In this document: one piece after another, positions 1 through 8,015 of the stretch | Layout of the letters: every line of letters starts with the position of its first letter | Numbering within the stretch: position 1 is the stretch's first letter | From: Bacteroidota bacterium | Lineage (GTDB): Bacteria; Bacteroidota; Bacteroidia; Bacteroidales; 4484-276 | DNA length: 9,592 nt | Direction of reading: 5' to 3' | NCBI GenBank assembly: GCA_013203545.1 | Contig: JABMQA010000228.1 | Coordinates: 1-9,592, forward strand | Made by a program: the position numbers and the translations under genes | Notes under the pieces: model-generated | The model's database searches: none | What the model was told of the DNA's origin: nothing | What the model saw: the letters and a program-made list of their open reading frames with translations, nothing else

Positions 1-3000
1 TTAAGCTGAATCCCGTATTGTTGTTCAGATAGATTTCCTGGTCGTGGAAATCTAAAATTCCACCGTTAATTGTTATGGCAGCATCTGCTGCATATGGCCA
101 GTTGCTGAGGTCGGACCCTCCGTAAATATTAATAATTCCGTCATATATTTGCATGTTACAATTCAAATCAACCCGGCCACCGTAATTGCTGAGATTCATT
201 TCACAACCTTCGAATACTATGTATATTCCGAAAAGTCCGTCATCCGCAAGGTCATTGGCAGTAAATGATCCGTCCATCACCAGTACCCCGCCTGATTCCC
301 AGTTATACTTGTTGCAACTTACATCGTGCCCGTCTATCAACAATAAACTCAAGGGTTGTTTTTTAACTTCAAGAATATTAAAATGGTCCGTATGGCAATA
401 CTGAGGGCTGCTCATTCCATCAAAAACCACGGTTCCCAAACCTTCGATAAAACCCAACGGGCCCACCATATTTTTCCAGCTTCGGCCTACATAAATCGTG
501 TTATTATGAGGGTCGAGTACGCCATTTTCGATGGTAAGGTCACCGTTAACATCTATATCCTTGTTGAGGATGTTCAGTGTGTCATAATTGTTGATTGTAA
601 CATTGAAAAAATACCCGGGATTTACTAGTACCTGATGGTTGTCAATGGATTGGCTAATTCCATTGAATTCAAGCGTTCCGTAGTCAAACTCATAGCTTCC
701 CGTATTTATGAAGTCCCCGGATAACTTAAGGGTTTGTGAGCAATCATAATTGAATAAACTATTTGCTTCGATTTCCAGATTGCCCTTAATACCAAGGTCA
801 ACGGTTGTTTCACTATCAACGAGAAGGTTGCCTCCCAATGATTTTACACTAATATCATTAAAATAGCTGCCTGCCTCCTTACAGCGAATTTTGCTTGTAT
901 TTGGGCACAGGAAGTTAACGCTGCCAAAATCAATTTGATGGTTTGCCCCGGGATTGATATTCCAATCACCATAAGTCCATACCATGGAGTTTGACCAGAA
1001 GGTTGCAGTTGAACCGCTTTCCCAGTTTGTGTTTTCGTATATTGTCACCCTGGCTCCCCAATCAAGTCTTATCTCCCCATGCACTGTTAAACTACCAGCT
1101 ACATACAGGGTATGGTCAAAAACCCTGAGATAGTTATCCCCACCTCCTTCAACAATCATATTGTTACATTGGGCATCACCCACATGAATCACACACCTGT
1201 TAGGTACATCTGATATTAGCACATCATCAAAAGGACCCGGTACAGCATTTCCCGACCAGTTGCCCGGGTTGTGCCAGTTGTCACTTAGTGCACCTGTCCA
1301 ATCGAATGCACCAACAACACGAATGGTGTAATCCTCGGTTTCACCGTAATCTGTGTTACCACATGGTGATAGTGCACCGTAATCGACCAGCCGGACCCGC
1401 ATGGTGGTGTAACCTGATACTGCGTCCTGGGGAACAGTGATGGTTTTGAAATAGGGACCTACTCCGGATCCCAAAAGGAATCCCTCACCGGAATCATCAA
1501 AATCACCATCCTGGTTCCAGTCAACCCATGCTTGTGCATCATCACCCGGATATGGGTTCCCAATTATCAATGTAAGGTTGTAATTACTTCCTTTTTCCAT
1601 TTCAGTCACCAAACCTGTATAGTCGGCATATCCACCGGGACCGTACCCCGATGTATTACTAATATCCCCGACAATAACACATCGGATTGATTCGTAATGA
1701 TTACCTGACCTGGCTTCGCAATAGCTCTGATCGGGCCTTGTATGCAAACCGGATACAATGAGGGCATAGCTTTGTTCTGCATACAACAGGCTCCCATAAT
1801 GTGATACCAGGATCTTGTAGGTACCTGATGCAGGGTTCTGAATGTTTACTGTCTCAACATTATCACGGGTATTATTGCCTTTTGTAGCTGCTGCTGAAGG
1901 TGAGGAAGGGTTGAGTACCCACGGGTAAATAACGCTACCATCCGGTGTGGTGACCCTTACGAACAGATCATTTACAAGCATTAGGTTGGTTGGATTCAGG
2001 GCATCTGCCGGCGGTGTTCCGGGTGGATCAGTCCAGCAAATGGTCACATTGATGTCATCTGTTCCGTCGTTGATAAATTCAAATTCATCTGTTTCGCCAT
2101 TCAGAAGAACATGTTCATTTATCAATCCGCCTTCATTGTTATCGAGGGTAATCAGGTTTGCTGCTCCCACAGCGTTAAAAAGGCCCCAACCGTGCATATA
2201 GTCCGGACCATCATCCGGGCCAGCTTCATTGGCTGTATTTATAGTCAGGCCCTTTAATACGGCTGCACTCATTTGTCCCTCCCTGTTATTTTGATAGTGT
2301 TGCTGCAACAATGCCAGTGAGCCGGTTACATTTGGTGTAGACATGGATGTGCCATTCATTGCGGCATATGCTGTGTTGTGGTCGTCAATTGTAGAGGTAA
2401 GCAAATCGCCATTGGCTACAATATCAGGCTTTATCCTGCCATCGTCTGTAGGACCCCATGTGCTGAAGGCCTCACAAACAACATCTGCTGGTTGGTTATA
2501 TCCATTAATTAACTGACCAACGGCCCCAACGGTCAATATATTTTTTGCTGTCCCTTTTGGAGGCAGACAGTCGTACCCATCTGTTCCTCCATCTTGTTCA
2601 TGGTACATGTTTGTCTGGATCCAGGTTCCACCTATATTCATCCAATGAGATCCCGAATGGGTATCATTGCGATCGTTTCCGGCAGATTTTAAAATAAGAT
2701 AGTGTGGGAGTGCAGAAGCTATGTTGTCAAGTTCCTGGGCCTTGTCATTGTAAAACCCAAAAAGATAATCTTCCTGGCCGGTTGGGTCAATAAGTATATT
2801 GCCATACCAGTACCATGTTGTTTGGTTGTTGATTGTTTCACTCATCCATCCTCTGATGCTTCCATATGAGTGGTTGGACAGGGTTAAGCCGTTTCCGGCT
2901 GCCTGTATCATCTCAGATTCGTCATTATTCCAGTCGTAGGCATCCAAATTGGCTGCCGATGCCATACCCTGAGCCTGATTCCATATACCTTGCGCAATTA

Positions 3001-3532
3001 AGGTTCCAGCCACATGGGTGGAATGATCGGATGTTTGCATGGCGCCATCAGCCTGGTTTATCCTCGATGTGGTTCCATTCATGAATTCCTGGTGGGTTCC
3101 TCTTACTGCTCCACCATCCCATTCACCTAATGTGAATCCACTTCCATCCAGGTTTAACCCTGTTGTTCCTCCAGCCCAGAGCTGATTAGTGCCCGTCGTT
3201 CTTGCGGCGTTGAGATTATGGGTAGAATTGTATTGGGGTATGCCGTACTTATCAATGTATTGTAACTCGATAATTTGCCCACTCGTCATCTCTTTTCGTA
3301 TGATCCAGTCTTTTTCACGTGCTATGCTATCTGCTATAGATTTTTTTTCATGAAAATTCTGACTGTACCGGTCTGCCATTTCGACAAGTGAAGCCTTCCT
3401 CTCTTCGTCTGACTGGTTTCTTTTATTTTGCGTTTGACCGTTCATGCTGATGAACAGAAATGCAACGAATAAGACGATGATTTGGGTTTTTGAGATGCTT
3501 CCCGGTGCTGTGATGATTTTTAATGTTTTCAT
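1..3532 (-). CDS. Secreted subtilisin-like (S8) serine peptidase with GEVED domain and long beta-rich C-terminal region; partial at 3' end
   Basis: A single minus-strand frame without stops runs from the ATG at 3532 to the window edge (about 1177 codons); the C-terminus and stop lie outside. I translated it from the complement. Residues 1 to about 35 look like a signal peptide with a long N-region and a hydrophobic core (IIVLFVAFLFI). A propeptide-like stretch follows. The S8 triad is visible: Asp139 (GEWDGG), His170 (DHSTHVAGT), Ser396 (NGTSMSTP), with oxyanion Asn286 (SAGND). About residues 460-570 look like the beta-sandwich domain that often follows S8 domains. About 630-737 is a GEVED domain (WVDWNQDGDFDD, ending GETEDYTIRV). 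Then comes a WTG...NWHNPGNWS motif and over 400 residues rich in short beta-strand, Asn/Gly/Asp-containing segments, suggesting a solenoid or adhesin-like stalk. By family knowledge such proteins are exported and often end in a type IX sorting domain, which would lie outside the window. Likely role: extracellular or surface proteolysis. Substrate unknown. It lies 263 bases downstream of the sensor gene on the same strand. Confidence 0.93.
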   Translation of the reverse strand, partial: MKTLKIITAPGSISKTQIIVLFVAFLFISMNGQTQNKRNQSDEERKASLVEMADRYSQNFHEKKSIADSIAREKDWIIRKEMTSGQIIELQYIDKYGIPQYNSTHNLNAARTTGTNQLWAGGTTGLNLDGSGFTLGEWDGGAVRGTHQEFMNGTTSRINQADGAMQTSDHSTHVAGTLIAQGIWNQAQGMASAANLDAYDWNNDESEMIQAAGNGLTLSNHSYGSIRGWMSETINNQTTWYWYGNILIDPTGQEDYLFGFYNDKAQELDNIASALPHYLILKSAGNDRNDTHSGSHWMNIGGTWIQTNMYHEQDGGTDGYDCLPPKGTAKNILTVGAVGQLINGYNQPADVVCEAFSTWGPTDDGRIKPDIVANGDLLTSTIDDHNTAYAAMNGTSMSTPNVTGSLALLQQHYQNNREGQMSAAVLKGLTINTANEAGPDDGPDYMHGWGLFNAVGAANLITLDNNEGGLINEHVLLNGETDEFEFINDGTDDINVTICWTDPPGTPPADALNPTNLMLVNDLFVRVTTPDGSVIYPWVLNPSSPSAAATKGNNTRDNVETVNIQNPASGTYKILVSHYGSLLYAEQSYALIVSGLHTRPDQSYCEARSGNHYESIRCVIVGDISNTSGYGPGGYADYTGLVTEMEKGSNYNLTLIIGNPYPGDDAQAWVDWNQDGDFDDSGEGFLLGSGVGPYFKTITVPQDAVSGYTTMRVRLVDYGALSPCGNTDYGETEDYTIRVVGAFDWTGALSDNWHNPGNWSGNAVPGPFDDVLISDVPNRCVIHVGDAQCNNMIVEGGGDNYLRVFDHTLYVAGSLTVHGEIRLDWGARVTIYENTNWESGSTATFWSNSMVWTYGDWNINPGANHQIDFGSVNFLCPNTSKIRCKEAGSYFNDISVKSLGGNLLVDSETTVDLGIKGNLEIEANSLFNYDCSQTLKLSGDFINTGSYEFDYGTLEFNGISQSIDNHQVLVNPGYFFNVTINNYDTLNILNKDIDVNGDLTIENGVLDPHNNTIYVGRSWKNMVGPLGFIEGLGTVVFDGMSSPQYCHTDHFNILEVKKQPLSLLLIDGHDVSCNKYNWESGGVLVMDGSFTANDLADDGLFGIYIVFEGCEMNLSNYGGRVDLNCNMQIYDGIINIYGGSDLSNWPYAADAAITINGGILDFHDQEIYLNNNTGFSL

Positions 3533-3539
3533 GGTTTGT

Positions 3540-3544
3540 CCTCC
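3540..3544 (-). promoter_or_regulatory. Strong Shine-Dalgarno (GGAGG) of the S8 peptidase gene
   Basis: On the minus strand GGAGG lies 7 bases upstream of the ATG at 3532, which supports that start. A canonical Shine-Dalgarno is notable because Bacteroidota genes often lack one, and neither of the other two genes in this window has one. It may signal strong translation of the peptidase. Confidence 0.6.
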
Positions 3545-3670
3545 GATTATTTGTTGTTTTTAATAGTTGGTTAAAAAAGCTTTGGTAAAAGTATAACGCG
3601 GAGGGCCTTTTTGCTAACACTCATGTTTCAATCTTTACCACTTATGTAACATGGGGGAAGTTTGGGGTCC

Positions 3671-3713
3671 TAAAGTGTCTAAAGTGTCTAAAGTGCCTAG
3701 AGTGCCTAAAGTG
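3671..3713. repeat. 9-bp tandem repeat, unit TAAAGTGYC, about 4.8 copies
   Basis: Consecutive units start at 3671, 3680, 3689, 3698 and 3707: TAAAGTGTC twice, TAAAGTGCC, TAGAGTGCC, then a partial TAAAGTG. It lies in the gap between the HTCC stop (3796) and the peptidase start (3532). From memory, CCTAAAGTG-type arrays recur between genes in many Bacteroidota genomes; I could not verify that here. Function unknown; if transcribed, it would lie in the region between the two genes. Confidence 0.85.
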
Positions 3714-3742
3714 AGGAGGAGTGGATTAATGATAAAGATGAA

Positions 3743-3778
3743 GACTGCTTGCTACCGACCGAAGACTGCCGACTGCTT
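3743..3778. repeat. Degenerate GACTGC repeat cluster
   Basis: GACTGC occurs at 3743, 3764 and 3771, and the octamer GACTGCTT occurs exactly at 3743-3750 and 3771-3778, with related CTACCGACC sequence between them. It follows the 9-bp array closely and ends 18 bases from the HTCC stop codon. It resembles GACTGCCGACTGCC-type intergenic repeats that I recall from Bacteroidota. No function can be assigned. Confidence 0.55.
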
Positions 3779-3795
3779 AATGAAAACTCCCTGCA

Positions 3796-6561
3796 TCAAT
3801 ACTCCGACGGATTCACCCCATATTGCTCCTGGAAACATTTCGCAAAGTAGGAAAGATTATTAAATCCCACCTGATAGGCAATCTCGGTCACCGTTTTACT
3901 TTTTGACTTTAAAAGCTTTGCAGCTTGTTGAAGCCGGCTGTACCGTATCAGGTCACCAGCAGACTGGTTGAGCAAGGCTTTCAGTTTCCGATGCATCTGC
4001 ACCCTGCTCATGGCCATTTCACTGGAAAGGTTTTCGACACCAAAATCGGATTCGTTCATCTTTTCATCAACGATTTTTTTAAGTTTTTGAAGAAATTGCT
4101 GATCCATTGAATTGATTTTGCCGGTGGGTTCCGTTGAGGTAACACCAATCTCTTTTGTGTAGTATTCTCTCAATTTTTCCCGCTGACTGATGAGGTTTTT
4201 GATACGGACCTGCAATTCCTGTGGGTCGAATGGCTTCGTAATGAAATCATCGGCACCGGTTTCAAGACCTTCCAACTTATCTTCAATGGAAGCTTTGGCA
4301 GTAAGAAGAATTACAGGTATATGGCTGGTTCGTTCATCGGTTTTGAGCCTCATGCACAATTCCACACCATCCATTTTCGGCATCATTACATCGCTCACGA
4401 TCAGGTCGGGGATCAACTCCGTAGCTTTGCGCAGGCCATGTTCGCCATCAAAGGCTTCAATTACTTTAAAGCCCGGGTCCAGATAGGAGCGTATGTAGGC
4501 TCTCAAGTCAGAATTGTCTTCAACGATGAGTAAAACGGGATCACTTTTGCCATTATCGATATCTTCAAATGAAAAGTCTGCTGGTTTTTGATTCGGGCCT
4601 TTCAATGGTTCAGTGAATTCTTCCGAAATATCCACCTGTATTGGTTTATAAACTTCCGCTGGGGAACTATCCATTTTTTCAATTTGACGGACAATCTCAT
4701 CTTCCTTAAGGTGATCCCTACCCATTGGAAACCAAATCGAGAATACTGTCCCGCTATGCAATTCGCTTTTTACTGAAATTTTACCGTGATGGAGTTCTAC
4801 AAGTTCTTTTGTAAGGGCAAGGCCTATTCCACTGCCTTCCTGATCCCTTGTATGTGAATCATCAGCCTGGTAAAAGCGATCGAAGATGTGGGGTACTTTT
4901 TCTATGGGGATTCCTCGGCCGGTATCTGTTACAGAGATGCTGACCCAAGGGGACGTAATCCCCCCGGTCCCCTTTAATATAGGGGGAGTGGCTCCTACGT
5001 CCCCTCTTGAGGGGGGTAGGGGGGTGATTTCCACCTCAATTCTCCCGCCCTCACCCGTAAATTTAAATGCATTCGAAAGAAGATTATACAGAATTTTCTC
5101 CAGCTTGTCCCGGTCGATGAACACAGGAATGTTTTCTTCATTAGATATTAAAGTTAGCTTCACTTTTCTTTGAATCGCCAGAGATTCAAATGACTGAACA
5201 TACCCTTTTACCAGGAAGGTCAGATTTTCTTCCACTGCATGGAGTTTCATCTGGTCCGATTCAAGTTTTGATAAAGTCAATAGTTGATTGATCAGGTTTT
5301 GAAGTCGTAGGGCATTTCGTTGCATCATATTCAGATCTCCTATCGATTCCTTATCGGAAATTTTGGTCATAAGTTTGCCTATGGGTCCTAAAATCAAAGT
5401 CAATGGTGTTCTGAATTCATGAGAAATATTGGCAAAAAAACGGGATTTCATCTTATCGAGTTCTTTCAGCTTTTCGGCTTCAACGTGCTCTATTTCCAGG
5501 GCCTGCTTAAGCCGGTGTCGTTTCAGGTCATATCTCCGCCAGATATATATCAGCGAAATTGTAAGCAATGAATACAAGGTGTAGGCCCACCATGTTTTCC
5601 AGGGTGGAGGTAAGATAGTGAGATTAATTGCGGTTCCTTTTTCATTCCAGTATCCATCATTGTTGGAGCCTTTTACCCTGAAAATATATTCTCCTGGCGG
5701 TACGCCTGTATAATTCGCAAACCTGCGTGTACCGGAATAATTCCAATCCTCATCAAAACCTTCAAGCATAAAGGCGTGCTGGTTCTTTTCGGGATCCCGG
5801 TATTCGATGGCGGCAAATTCAAAGGAAAAAAAGTTCTGGTTATGCTTAAGCCTGATGTGTTTTTTCCATGTGATACTGCTATCCAATCCGGCTGGCTCGT
5901 TCCTGATCTTGAAATCAGTAATTACAATTTCCGGCAAATGAAGGTTGTCTCCATGAACGCTGTCAGGATGGAACCTGCAAAATCCAGCACCGATGGGAGC
6001 TTCCCCTGTTCCGCCAATATGAAATTGTCCCGATCTGTTCTTGTTGATGTCGGTATGTCTGAGTATGTCGAAATAGAAACCATCACTCTGGCCGAATAAT
6101 TTCAGACTTCTTTGGGTGTTATCTACCGGGTTGTACCTGAGGAGCCCCTTTTCTGTGATAAACCATAAATGTCCGCTGTTGTCACCTGTAAAATTATATT
6201 TGTCTCCTTTGAATAGATCGTTGAATGGTGCGTGATATTCAATGCTGTCAATGGATTCATTGTACTTAAAAAGTGCATCTACCGAACGCATCCAGATATT
6301 GTGGTTTATGTCTTCGTAAACCTCATGGACATTCCGGTCGGTAAACAGTCCGAAACTGTAATGCTCGTGCAGGTATCGCCTGGCTTGCAGGCTGTCCCGG
6401 TCATTTGGTTTGATACAGTATAATCCGCGGTTTGCAGTTGTAGCCCAGATTCTGCCCTGTGAGTCTTCCATTAAATCTAACAATGAAGCACCGGCAAGTG
6501 AAGGATTTTTAACATGTTTCAGGGGCTGGCCGGATTGCCATGGTCTATCGACTGAATACAA
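3796..6561 (-). CDS. Hybrid two-component sensor/regulator (HTCC), C-terminal part: Y_Y_Y, TM, HisKA, HATPase, receiver, AraC-type HTH (downstream of a frameshift)
   Basis: This 921-residue frame is the kinase and regulator half of an HTCC; 6561 is a TTG codon and probably not a true start, since the homologous reading continues upstream to the A-run at 6652-6658. In the numbering of this frame: Reg_prop repeats at about 1-150; Y_Y_Y domain at about 240-317; one membrane helix at about 323-341; HisKA with the phospho-acceptor His381 (FFANISHEFRTPL); HATPase with N-box (NLLSNAFKFT, 493-502), G1 (DTGRGIP), F-box (IFDRFYQAD) and G2 (GSGIGLAL); receiver domain at about 675-790 with phospho-acceptor Asp724 (SDVMMP) and Lys776 (TKPF); AraC-family HTH at about 825-921 (EIAYQVGFNNLSYFAKCF). 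All catalytic residues are present, so the kinase half looks functional. Residues about 513-539 are an extra proline/glycine-rich insert encoded by a palindromic repeat. By family knowledge, a periplasmic signal drives autophosphorylation, transfer to the receiver and DNA binding. The downstream peptidase is a plausible but unproven target. Confidence 0.93.
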   Translation of the reverse strand: MYSVDRPWQSGQPLKHVKNPSLAGASLLDLMEDSQGRIWATTANRGLYCIKPNDRDSLQARRYLHEHYSFGLFTDRNVHEVYEDINHNIWMRSVDALFKYNESIDSIEYHAPFNDLFKGDKYNFTGDNSGHLWFITEKGLLRYNPVDNTQRSLKLFGQSDGFYFDILRHTDINKNRSGQFHIGGTGEAPIGAGFCRFHPDSVHGDNLHLPEIVITDFKIRNEPAGLDSSITWKKHIRLKHNQNFFSFEFAAIEYRDPEKNQHAFMLEGFDEDWNYSGTRRFANYTGVPPGEYIFRVKGSNNDGYWNEKGTAINLTILPPPWKTWWAYTLYSLLTISLIYIWRRYDLKRHRLKQALEIEHVEAEKLKELDKMKSRFFANISHEFRTPLTLILGPIGKLMTKISDKESIGDLNMMQRNALRLQNLINQLLTLSKLESDQMKLHAVEENLTFLVKGYVQSFESLAIQRKVKLTLISNEENIPVFIDRDKLEKILYNLLSNAFKFTGEGGRIEVEITPLPPSRGDVGATPPILKGTGGITSPWVSISVTDTGRGIPIEKVPHIFDRFYQADDSHTRDQEGSGIGLALTKELVELHHGKISVKSELHSGTVFSIWFPMGRDHLKEDEIVRQIEKMDSSPAEVYKPIQVDISEEFTEPLKGPNQKPADFSFEDIDNGKSDPVLLIVEDNSDLRAYIRSYLDPGFKVIEAFDGEHGLRKATELIPDLIVSDVMMPKMDGVELCMRLKTDERTSHIPVILLTAKASIEDKLEGLETGADDFITKPFDPQELQVRIKNLISQREKLREYYTKEIGVTSTEPTGKINSMDQQFLQKLKKIVDEKMNESDFGVENLSSEMAMSRVQMHRKLKALLNQSAGDLIRYSRLQQAAKLLKSKSKTVTEIAYQVGFNNLSYFAKCFQEQYGVNPSEY
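4949..5028. repeat. GC-rich palindromic element inserted in frame in the HTCC HATPase domain
   Basis: About 80 bases of C- and G-runs sit in the kinase gene. They contain an exact 9-bp inverted repeat (GGGGACGTA at 4949-4957, TACGTCCCC at 4996-5004), a nested CCCCT/AGGGG stem (4969-4973, 4981-4985) and a CCCCTC/GAGGGG stem (5001-5006, 5009-5014). Composition differs sharply from the AT-rich gene around it. On the coding strand it adds about 25 residues (roughly 513-539 of the downstream frame, with PPSRGD and GTGGI) between the beta-strand after the N-box and the strand leading to DTGRGIP, without breaking the frame. Exact boundaries are uncertain by several bases. The parallel is with Rickettsia palindromic elements, which also insert in frame into genes. 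Confidence 0.7.
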
Positions 6562-8015
6562 GCCATAATACGTCGCAAACCATAATTTGCCATTGCCATC
6601 CTCCAGAATATCTGTAACATAAATGTATTCCTTTTTCCCGGAAAGCGTTTCAAAAAAATGGTGTTAAAGGTTTTACTTTCCCTGTCAAATATGCTCAATC
6701 CCTGGCCTGCTGTTCCAACCCACAAGTTATTGTCCGAATCTTCGTATACCATCGAAATGCGGTTTTTATTGACCATATCAGGCAAATCCTCATCCCATGC
6801 AGTGGATTTGTAATTCTCAATAAAGTTCAGATTTTTATCGAATTTGTATAGCCCATCCCTGAAACTTCCTACCCACAAGGTTTCATTTTTGTCTTCATAA
6901 AAACACCAGGCATCTATTTCGGTGAGAGAATCGGGATAGGTATACATTTTACCATACTCAAAAACCATTTTTCTCGGATCAATAATAATCAACCCGTTTG
7001 AACTAATCCAAAGCAGGTTATTGTAGTCACAGAAAATATAAAATGTATTGCTGCTTATGAGGTTAATTGGATTATTGCCCTTGCTGTTAAAATGTGCTAA
7101 AGTATCGGCATGAAAATCATAAAGAAGTAAACCGGTTGAGGTGGTAAACCACATTTGATGCGTGTTGCCGACATTTACCTCTGCTATACCTTCGATAAAT
7201 CCATTTTCAATTTCATAGGGTCTGTCGGGAAACTGTGTGGAATAGTGTTTCCAGGATTTGGTTAGTGGATGGTACTTCATAACGCCCCAGTTTGTAGCAA
7301 ACCAGATATCACCATATGTATCCTCAACAATATGGTTAATCCAGGATAAATTATCAGGTATTTTTGGCTCTGTTTCAATGTGGGTGAAGGATCCTGTTTT
7401 TCTGTCAAACTGAAATATTCCGTGCCCGGTTCCAACCCAGAAGTTACCTTTGCTGTCCTCCAGCAGTCTTAGGGCTATTTCTGTACCTGGCTGGTCATAA
7501 ACATCATGAGGGTTAAAATTTATGAGAGAATCGGTTTCATGTAAAAATTTATACAGACCACGATCTCTACTGCCAAGCCATAAATCGCCATTACTATCCT
7601 CCATAAAACAATTTATCGAATTAAATCCGTGGTCTGTTGGATGGTTGTAATAGGTAAATGTCTCGGTTGCCCTATCGAAGTGGGCAAATCCGTTTTTAAG
7701 GGTACCAATCCAAAAATTGCCTTTGCTGTCCTCAAAAAAACATGTACAAAATTTGTAGGAATTGATGGAACAGCTATCAGGAAGGAAATCATCAAAGCGT
7801 TTCACTGTATAGCCATCATACCTTGCAATTCCGTTGGAGAAGGCAAACCACATAAAACCTTTGGAATCTTTGTAGGTGAATTTTACACCGGGTGTCAGCA
7901 ACCCGTCTTTGGTGGTGATTTGTCTGATTTTTTGGGCCTGTGGTTGCGGTATGGTATCATACGAAAGCATTAGAAGAAACAGTAGAGCGGACAATATTTT
8001 TAAACGGATTGTCAT
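6519..8015 (-). CDS. Hybrid two-component sensor (HTCC), N-terminal part: signal peptide and Reg_prop beta-propeller sensor; truncated by frameshift
   Basis: The ATG at 8015 starts a 498-residue frame. Residues 1-28 are a signal peptide (KILSALLFLLML core, PQAQ before the mature part). About nine Reg_prop repeats follow, with the ED.xGxxWxGT..G...D pattern at roughly 49-68, 95-114, 139-157, 186-204, 230-248, 287-300, 329-347, 373-392 and 425-444. In this family two seven-bladed propellers form the periplasmic ligand sensor. Homologous reading stops near residue 454: from Leu455 onward the sequence loses the repeat pattern and ends at a TGA at 6519. The pattern resumes in the -1 frame (GKKEYIYVTDILEDGNGKLW) and continues into the kinase frame. 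With one base added in the A-run at 6652-6658, the two frames join as 1406 residues, a normal HTCC length. No Shine-Dalgarno is seen. As written, this product would be a secreted sensor without a membrane anchor or kinase. Confidence 0.9.
   Translation of the reverse strand: MTIRLKILSALLFLLMLSYDTIPQPQAQKIRQITTKDGLLTPGVKFTYKDSKGFMWFAFSNGIARYDGYTVKRFDDFLPDSCSINSYKFCTCFFEDSKGNFWIGTLKNGFAHFDRATETFTYYNHPTDHGFNSINCFMEDSNGDLWLGSRDRGLYKFLHETDSLINFNPHDVYDQPGTEIALRLLEDSKGNFWVGTGHGIFQFDRKTGSFTHIETEPKIPDNLSWINHIVEDTYGDIWFATNWGVMKYHPLTKSWKHYSTQFPDRPYEIENGFIEGIAEVNVGNTHQMWFTTSTGLLLYDFHADTLAHFNSKGNNPINLISSNTFYIFCDYNNLLWISSNGLIIIDPRKMVFEYGKMYTYPDSLTEIDAWCFYEDKNETLWVGSFRDGLYKFDKNLNFIENYKSTAWDEDLPDMVNKNRISMVYEDSDNNLWVGTAGQGLSIFDRESKTFNTIFLKRFPGKRNTFMLQIFWRMAMANYGLRRIMACIQSIDHGNPASP
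6652..6658 (-). other. Single-base frameshift in a homopolymer (A7 on plus strand, T7 in the mRNA sense)
   Basis: The coding strand reads ACC ATT TTT TTG AAA in the upstream frame. Eight T instead of seven would give ATT TTT TTT GAA and join the two HTCC frames exactly. The downstream frame is closed by a TAA at 6664-6666 just before the run, and the upstream frame closes at 6519, so the switch must fall between these points. Protein homology places it at the run. The same bases form U UUU UUG, which fits the X XXY YYZ pattern for -1 ribosomal slippage. A sequencing or assembly error, a real mutation and recoding cannot be told apart from this sequence alone. Confidence 0.85.

Noticed and set aside
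186..628. Two overlapping plus-strand reading frames (72 and 90 codons)
   Set aside because: They lie antisense to the continuous peptidase frame, show no domain or start signal, and are shadows of it.
3586..3593. TACTTTTA on the minus strand as a -7 promoter element (TAnnTTTG) for the peptidase
   Set aside because: The last, most conserved base does not match, and the -33 candidate (TTAG about 20 bases upstream) is also imperfect. Not better than chance in AT-rich DNA.
3671..3778. CRISPR array
   Set aside because: The units are 9 bp without spacers, and there are no cas genes in the window.
6519..6661. Two separate genes with a natural overlap (independent sensor and kinase)
   Set aside because: The Reg_prop repeat pattern continues across the junction in the other frame, the upstream tail after residue 454 has no repeat pattern, and the downstream frame has only a TTG start inside a repeat.
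7431..7736. Near-identical DNA stretches ending in TTTGCTGTCCTC (about 7431-7459 and 7708-7736)
   Set aside because: They encode the repeated EDSKGNFWVG/EDSKGNFWIG motif of Reg_prop blades, so protein repeat structure explains them.
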